DNA of 9,235 bases from JACZXC01 sp036447375. GTDB lineage: Bacteria; Myxococcota_A; UBA9160; SMWR01. The notes under the pieces are model-generated. The model worked only from the letters and a program-made list of their open reading frames with translations, was not told where the DNA came from and made no database searches. The stretch lies in the NCBI GenBank assembly GCA_036447375.1, contig JAZFUU010000095.1, positions 1-9,235 on the forward strand, written 5' to 3'. Positions within the stretch are counted from its first letter, which is position 1. Every line of letters starts with the position of its first letter. A program made the translations under genes and the position numbers. Shown in pieces: positions 6,742-9,235 of the stretch.

Positions 6742-7019
6742 ATCCCGAGGAGATCGAGCAGCAACTCGTCGAGCTGGCCCAGGCCGCGGGCCTGGAGGTG
6801 CGCGGCCTGCCGGGCGCTGGCTTCCGTGAAGGCGAACCGGCCGCCTCCAGCGGCATCTGCCGTGTCCGGGGGTCCGTCTGGGTGCTGCTGGCCCCATCGG
6901 ATTCGGTTGAGGAACATATTTCGGTGCTGGTCTCGGCGCTGGAAACCCACGCGGCCGGCTTCCTGGAGGATCGCTACCTGCCGCCGGCCGTGCGCCAGCG
7001 GCTCCGGGGGCTCGCTTGA
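6738..7019 (+). CDS. Small conserved-looking protein of unknown function (93 aa)
   Basis: I do not assign a function. Starting at GTG 6738, overlapping the rsmA stop by GTGA, the frame gives an acidic 93-aa protein. It has an N-terminal helix (PEEIEQQLVELAQAAGLEV), a central strand-turn-strand segment (GICRVRGSVWVLLAPSDSV), a helix (EEHISVLVSALETHAA) and a C-terminal YLPPAVRQRLRGLA. The layout resembles small hypothetical proteins I recall from deltaproteobacteria, with a Cys-Arg-Val-(Arg/Lys)-Gly strand and a final 'PPAVR' helix. That is memory, not a search. No signal peptide, membrane helix or metal motif is evident. The same frame extends upstream to 6384 inside rsmA, but that part is a shadow. 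Its stop TGA lies inside the -35 box of the next promoter, so it ends the tsaD-rsmA transcription unit. Confidence 0.7.
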   Translation: MNPEEIEQQLVELAQAAGLEVRGLPGAGFREGEPAASSGICRVRGSVWVLLAPSDSVEEHISVLVSALETHAAGFLEDRYLPPAVRQRLRGLA

Positions 7020-7045
7020 CACCCCCGACGCCATCCCCATATCCT
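7016..7045 (+). promoter_or_regulatory. Sigma70-like promoter of the panBC leader
   Basis: A perfect TTGACA at 7016-7021 is followed after 18 bases by TATCCT at 7040-7045 (4 of 6 against TATAAT). The predicted start is near 7052. The -35 box contains the TGA stop (7017-7019) of the preceding small ORF, so promoter and coding sequence share bases. It separates panBC from the tsaD-rsmA unit. Confidence 0.65.
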
Positions 7046-7051
7046 ATCGGG

Positions 7052-7268
7052 TGCCAGAGGGGTCTCGCACGGTGCGATCTCTATCTGGCAGAACGAGACA
7101 GAACCCCAGCGCGTAGCGCCGGGAACGCAGGGACGACGCCTCGCATCGCCCAGGATAAACGCTCGGATCCGGAAACGGACCGAGACGGGGGCGGATTCGG
7201 GCAGACTCGCGGGCCGATCCCGCGAGATGTGCCGCGCCTCCGAGTTCTTCGGAAGGCGCGTTTTTGTT
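7052..7268 (+). ncRNA. Structured leader RNA / attenuator upstream of panBC, candidate 'pan' motif
   Basis: No reading frame here looks like a real protein. Between promoter and terminator are several complementary pairs. TGCCAGA 7052-7058 pairs with TCTGGCA 7084-7090. GTCTCG 7062-7067 pairs with CGAGAC 7094-7099, competing with the first. GCGC 7109-7112 pairs with GCGC 7116-7119, flanked by CCC/GGG. GGG-A-CGA 7130-7136 pairs with TCGCCC 7146-7151. A stem at 7160-7187 has a GAAA loop and two single bulged adenosines (A7167 and A7185). An 8-bp hairpin lies at 7206-7226, then the terminator. CTCGGA 7162-7167 can also pair with TCCGAG 7239-7244 in the terminator's 5' arm, a possible antiterminator. 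The known 'pan' RNA motif lies before pantothenate genes, including in deltaproteobacteria, and is described as a stem with two bulged As. Membership is inference. A free-standing small RNA is the alternative. Confidence 0.5.
7233..7268 (+). terminator. Strong intrinsic terminator before panB
   Basis: CGCGCCTCCGA (7233-7243) pairs with 7249-7260 around the loop GTTCT, giving 11 base pairs with a single bulged A7253. It is followed at once by TTTTTGTTT (7261-7269). It lies 31 nt before the panB ATG and downstream of a promoter, so it must either end a small RNA or act as a conditional attenuator of panBC. Confidence 0.85.
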
Positions 7269-7299
7269 TCTCGGACTCCGCGCAGGTCGTGGAGGTCTC

Positions 7300-8127
7300 A
7301 TGTCGACGGTAACCGCCGAGTCCACCCGCGAACACCGGATCACCCTTCCCATTCTTTCGCGCCGCAAGCGTCGGGGCGAGAAGATCTCGATGCTCACCGC
7401 CTACGACTACACCTTCGCCTGCATCTTCGACGCCGCGGGAATCGACATCCTGCTCGTGGGCGACTCCCTCGGGAACGTGGTTCAGGGGCAGGACACGACG
7501 CTGCCCGTCACCCTCGACGAAGTCATCTATCACACCCGGCTGGTCTCGCGGGGGGTCCGCCGCTCGCTTCTGATCGCCGATTTGCCCTTTGGCAGCTACC
7601 AGATCTCGAACTCGATGGCGGTGGAGAGCGCCGTGCGTTGCATCAAGGAGGGCGGCGCCCACGGCGTCAAGCTCGAGGGAGGCACGGCGGTGGCGGACGC
7701 GATCCGGCGCATCGTGGTCGCCGAAATTCCCGTCCTGGCCCACGTCGGCCTCACTCCCCAGGCGATTCATCGAATGGGAGGACACCGCGTGCAGGGCCGC
7801 ACTCCGAAGAGCCGCGAGCGGCTCCTGGCGGATGCGCGGGCCGTGGAAGAGGCGGGCGCCTTCGCGGTAGTGCTCGAGGGGATGCCGGCGGATCTCGCCG
7901 CCGAGATCACCGCGTCGCTCTCGATTCCGACCATTGGCATCGGGGCCGGAGTGCACTGCGACGGCCAGGTGCTGGTCATGCACGACCTGCTGGGACTTAC
8001 CGACTGGACCCCGAGCTTCGTCAAGCAATACGCGAATCTCGGTGCGCTGGCATCGCAAGCGGCACGGCGCTTTGCCGAGGAAGTCTCCAACGCGAAGTTC
8101 CCGGACGAGGAGCACTCCTACCGGTAA
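7300..8127 (+). CDS. panB: PanB, 3-methyl-2-oxobutanoate hydroxymethyltransferase
   Basis: PanB makes ketopantoate from alpha-ketoisovalerate and 5,10-methylenetetrahydrofolate, the first committed step of pantothenate synthesis in the cytoplasm. The 275-aa TIM-barrel protein carries MLTAYDYTFA (31-40), LLVGDSLGNV (51-60), DLPFGSYQ (94-101), GVKLEGG (122-128), HVGLTPQ (148-154), VVLEGMP (190-196) and IGIGAGVHCDGQVLVMHDLL (212-231). Asp55, Asp94, Lys124 and Glu193 align with E. coli Asp45, Asp84, Lys114 and Glu181 at the Mg and substrate site. ATG 7300 is preceded by GGAGG at 7291-7295. An in-frame TTG at 7264 lies in the terminator T tract and is rejected. panC follows after 20 nt. Expression may be set by attenuation in the leader just upstream. 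Confidence 0.96.
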   Translation: MSTVTAESTREHRITLPILSRRKRRGEKISMLTAYDYTFACIFDAAGIDILLVGDSLGNVVQGQDTTLPVTLDEVIYHTRLVSRGVRRSLLIADLPFGSYQISNSMAVESAVRCIKEGGAHGVKLEGGTAVADAIRRIVVAEIPVLAHVGLTPQAIHRMGGHRVQGRTPKSRERLLADARAVEEAGAFAVVLEGMPADLAAEITASLSIPTIGIGAGVHCDGQVLVMHDLLGLTDWTPSFVKQYANLGALASQAARRFAEEVSNAKFPDEEHSYR

Positions 8128-8147
8128 GCGGGTAGGCGGATAAGCCG

Positions 8148-9056
8148 ATGCGCGTGGTCCGAACCGTTCACGAGCTGCAGGCGATGGCCGATGTCGAGCG
8201 CCGCGAGGGCGCGCGCATCGGGCTGGTTCCCACCATGGGTGCTCTTCATCGCGGCCACCTGTCGCTCATCGACGTCGCCCGGCGGCACGCCGACCGCGTC
8301 TGGGTGTCGATCTTCGTCAACCCGAGCCAATTCGACGTCGCCGGGGAACTCGACGCGTATCCGCGCAGCCTGGCGGCGGACCTCGCCGCCTGCAGGGGCG
8401 CGGGGGTCGACGCCGTATTCGTTCCCGAAGCGCGCGAGATCTACCCCGCGGCCAGCCAGACCTGGGTGGAAGTGACCGAGCTGAGTCGGCCGCTCTGTGG
8501 CGCTTCCCGGACGGGTCACTTTCGGGGGGTGGCGACGGTCGTTGCCAAGCTGCTGATCGCGGCGAAACCCCACGTCGCTGTGTTCGGCGAGAAAGACTTT
8601 CAGCAGCTCGCCGTGATTCGGCGAATGGTTCGCGACCTGGGTCTCGACGTCGAGATCGTCGGCGGGGAGATCGTGCGCGAGGCCGATGGCCTGGCGCTGT
8701 CGAGCCGCAATCAACGCCTGGATGCCGAGGCTCGACGTCAGGCCCGGGTGCTCTCGCAGGCCCTCGATGCCGCGGAGCGGGCGGTGGCGGCGGATGAGTG
8801 CAACAGCGCGGGTCTCCTCCATCTCGTGAGGTCCGAGATCGAGAAGGCGCCGCGCGCCGAAATCGACTATGTCGAACTCAGGGATCCGGAAAATCTGGAG
8901 CCGTCGCCTCCGCGACTCACCGGCTCCGCGCTCCTGGCCCTCGCTGTCGGGTTTCGACCCGCTGCGGACGGCGGGGGAGCGTCGGTGCGGCTGATCGACA
9001 ATCGCATCTTGCGCCCCCCGGGCCGGGAACTCCCCGTGACCCGCACCTCAGCCTGA
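8148..9056 (+). CDS. panC: PanC, pantothenate synthetase
   Basis: PanC joins pantoate and beta-alanine with ATP, via pantoyl adenylate, to give pantothenate. The 302-aa protein has the nucleotidyltransferase signature VPTMGALHRGHLSL (27-40), with His34 and His37 of the HxGH motif. FVNPSQF is at 56-62, DAYPR at 69-73, LCGASRTGHFRGVATVV at 116-132 and FGEKDFQQLAVIRRMV at 146-161. READGLALSSRN (177-188) contains the KMSKS-like loop, and RLIDNRIL is at 281-288. It is slightly longer than E. coli PanC (283 aa), from a Gly/Ala-rich insertion near 271-278 and a C-terminal tail. ATG 8148 has AGGCGGA seven bases upstream. It forms an operon with panB. panD is not in the window, so the source of beta-alanine is not shown. 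Confidence 0.96.
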   Translation: MRVVRTVHELQAMADVERREGARIGLVPTMGALHRGHLSLIDVARRHADRVWVSIFVNPSQFDVAGELDAYPRSLAADLAACRGAGVDAVFVPEAREIYPAASQTWVEVTELSRPLCGASRTGHFRGVATVVAKLLIAAKPHVAVFGEKDFQQLAVIRRMVRDLGLDVEIVGGEIVREADGLALSSRNQRLDAEARRQARVLSQALDAAERAVAADECNSAGLLHLVRSEIEKAPRAEIDYVELRDPENLEPSPPRLTGSALLALAVGFRPAADGGGASVRLIDNRILRPPGRELPVTRTSA

Positions 9057-9061
9057 ACTGC

Positions 9062-9086
9062 GCCGCCGTGTCCGGCGGCCGTCTTT
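9062..9086 (+). terminator. Weak hairpin after panC, possible terminator
   Basis: GCCGCCG at 9062-9068 pairs perfectly with CGGCGGC at 9073-9079 around the loop TGTC. A short GTCTTT follows at 9081-9086 rather than a real T run. It sits 5 nt after the panC stop, the right place for an operon end. Termination efficiency is doubtful without more Ts, and GCGGCG further on offers an alternative pairing. Confidence 0.4.
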
Positions 9087-9119
9087 GCGGCGCGCGGGGA
9101 ATCGGTACCTTGTCTCCCG

Positions 9120-9235
9120 ATGGCCGATGACGCGTCGGATCGAAAAGTCATCGCCACGAATCGCAGGGCGAGGTACGAGTACGAGATCCTCGACACGTTC
9201 GAGGCGGGCGTGGTGCTCCAGGGGCCCGAGGTCAA
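9120..9235 (+). CDS. smpB: SmpB, tmRNA-binding protein, N-terminal part only
   Basis: SmpB binds the tRNA-like domain of tmRNA and brings it to stalled ribosomes for trans-translation. The window contains the first 38 codons. After a short acidic start (MADDASDRKV) the protein reads IATNRRARYEYEILDTFEAG followed by VVLQGPEV. This matches the conserved SmpB start, in which an (A/T)-x-NR-(K/R)-A-(R/H)-x-(D/E)-Y block leads to 'TFEAGI-VLxGTEVKS'. The family Thr of GTEV is Pro here. ATG 9120 has no clear Shine-Dalgarno in the 15 bases before it. The remaining roughly 115-120 residues, including the C-terminal tail that enters the mRNA channel, lie beyond the window. The 63-nt gap after panC makes read-through or its own promoter both possible. 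Confidence 0.9.
   Translation, partial: MADDASDRKVIATNRRARYEYEILDTFEAGVVLQGPEV

Noticed and set aside
7099..7107. ACAGAACCC, which resembles a conserved RNase P RNA segment
   Set aside because: The partner element (a GAGGAAAGTC-like block) and the continuation of the motif are absent, and the RNA is too short for RNase P. Treated as coincidence.
7052..7232. 6S RNA, or a CsrA-binding decoy RNA with GGA motifs
   Set aside because: The two ends do not form the closing stem of 6S RNA. The eight or so GGA triplets are not clearly above what G-rich sequence gives by chance, and few lie in hairpin loops. Position before panB suits a leader better.
7264..7299. Alternative TTG start for panB at 7264
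   Set aside because: It lies within the T tract of the terminator and has no ribosome binding site of its own. ATG 7300 has GGAGG upstream and gives the normal N-terminus.
1..9235. Mobile element, phage, CRISPR or defence system
   Set aside because: No transposase, integrase, terminal repeats, spaced direct repeats or defence-type domains are visible. All recognisable genes are conserved housekeeping genes, with even composition by eye.

Overview
This 9.2-kb window is a dense, almost entirely + strand run of conserved housekeeping genes from a Gram-negative bacterium with high G+C (about two thirds by eye). The Tol envelope genes imply an outer membrane. Frequent GTG/TTG starts, tight 4-nt overlaps and the gene set suggest a deltaproteobacterial-type lineage (Myxococcota, Desulfobacterota, Binatota or similar). 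That assignment is inference and no marker here fixes it. I see no mobile element, CRISPR array, tRNA, rRNA or defence system.

Layout. Positions 1-309 (-) hold the N-terminus of a leucyl aminopeptidase (pepA), divergent from the rest. A 93-nt spacer with a sigma70-like promoter leads into tolQ-tolR-tolA-tolB (403-3594), the motor and periplasmic parts of the Tol-Pal system. Next come a lipoprotein of the CpoB/YbgF type (3628-4392) and a DksA-type zinc-finger transcription factor (4406-4768). No pal gene lies between tolB and cpoB, where it normally sits. tsaD (4820-5872, tRNA t6A synthesis), rsmA/ksgA (5869-6741, 16S rRNA dimethylation) and a 93-aa unrecognised protein (6738-7019) follow, joined by GTGA start/stop overlaps.

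The only sizeable gap between genes (7020-7299) is not empty. A promoter whose -35 box contains the stop codon of the small ORF precedes about 215 nt of hairpin-rich sequence, which ends in a strong intrinsic terminator 32 nt before panB. One hairpin (7160-7187) is a stem interrupted by two single bulged adenosines. Its 5' arm can alternatively pair with the terminator's 5' arm. In front of panB-panC this looks like an attenuator leader and may belong to the known 'pan' RNA motif class. It is the most interesting item in the window.

panB (7300-8127) and panC (8148-9056) encode two steps of pantothenate (vitamin B5/CoA) synthesis. After a weak hairpin the window ends in the first 38 codons of smpB (9120-9235), the tmRNA partner in ribosome rescue. 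Functionally the window joins envelope constriction and integrity (Tol/CpoB), stringent-response transcription (DksA), translation quality (TsaD, RsmA, SmpB) and CoA precursor supply (PanBC).
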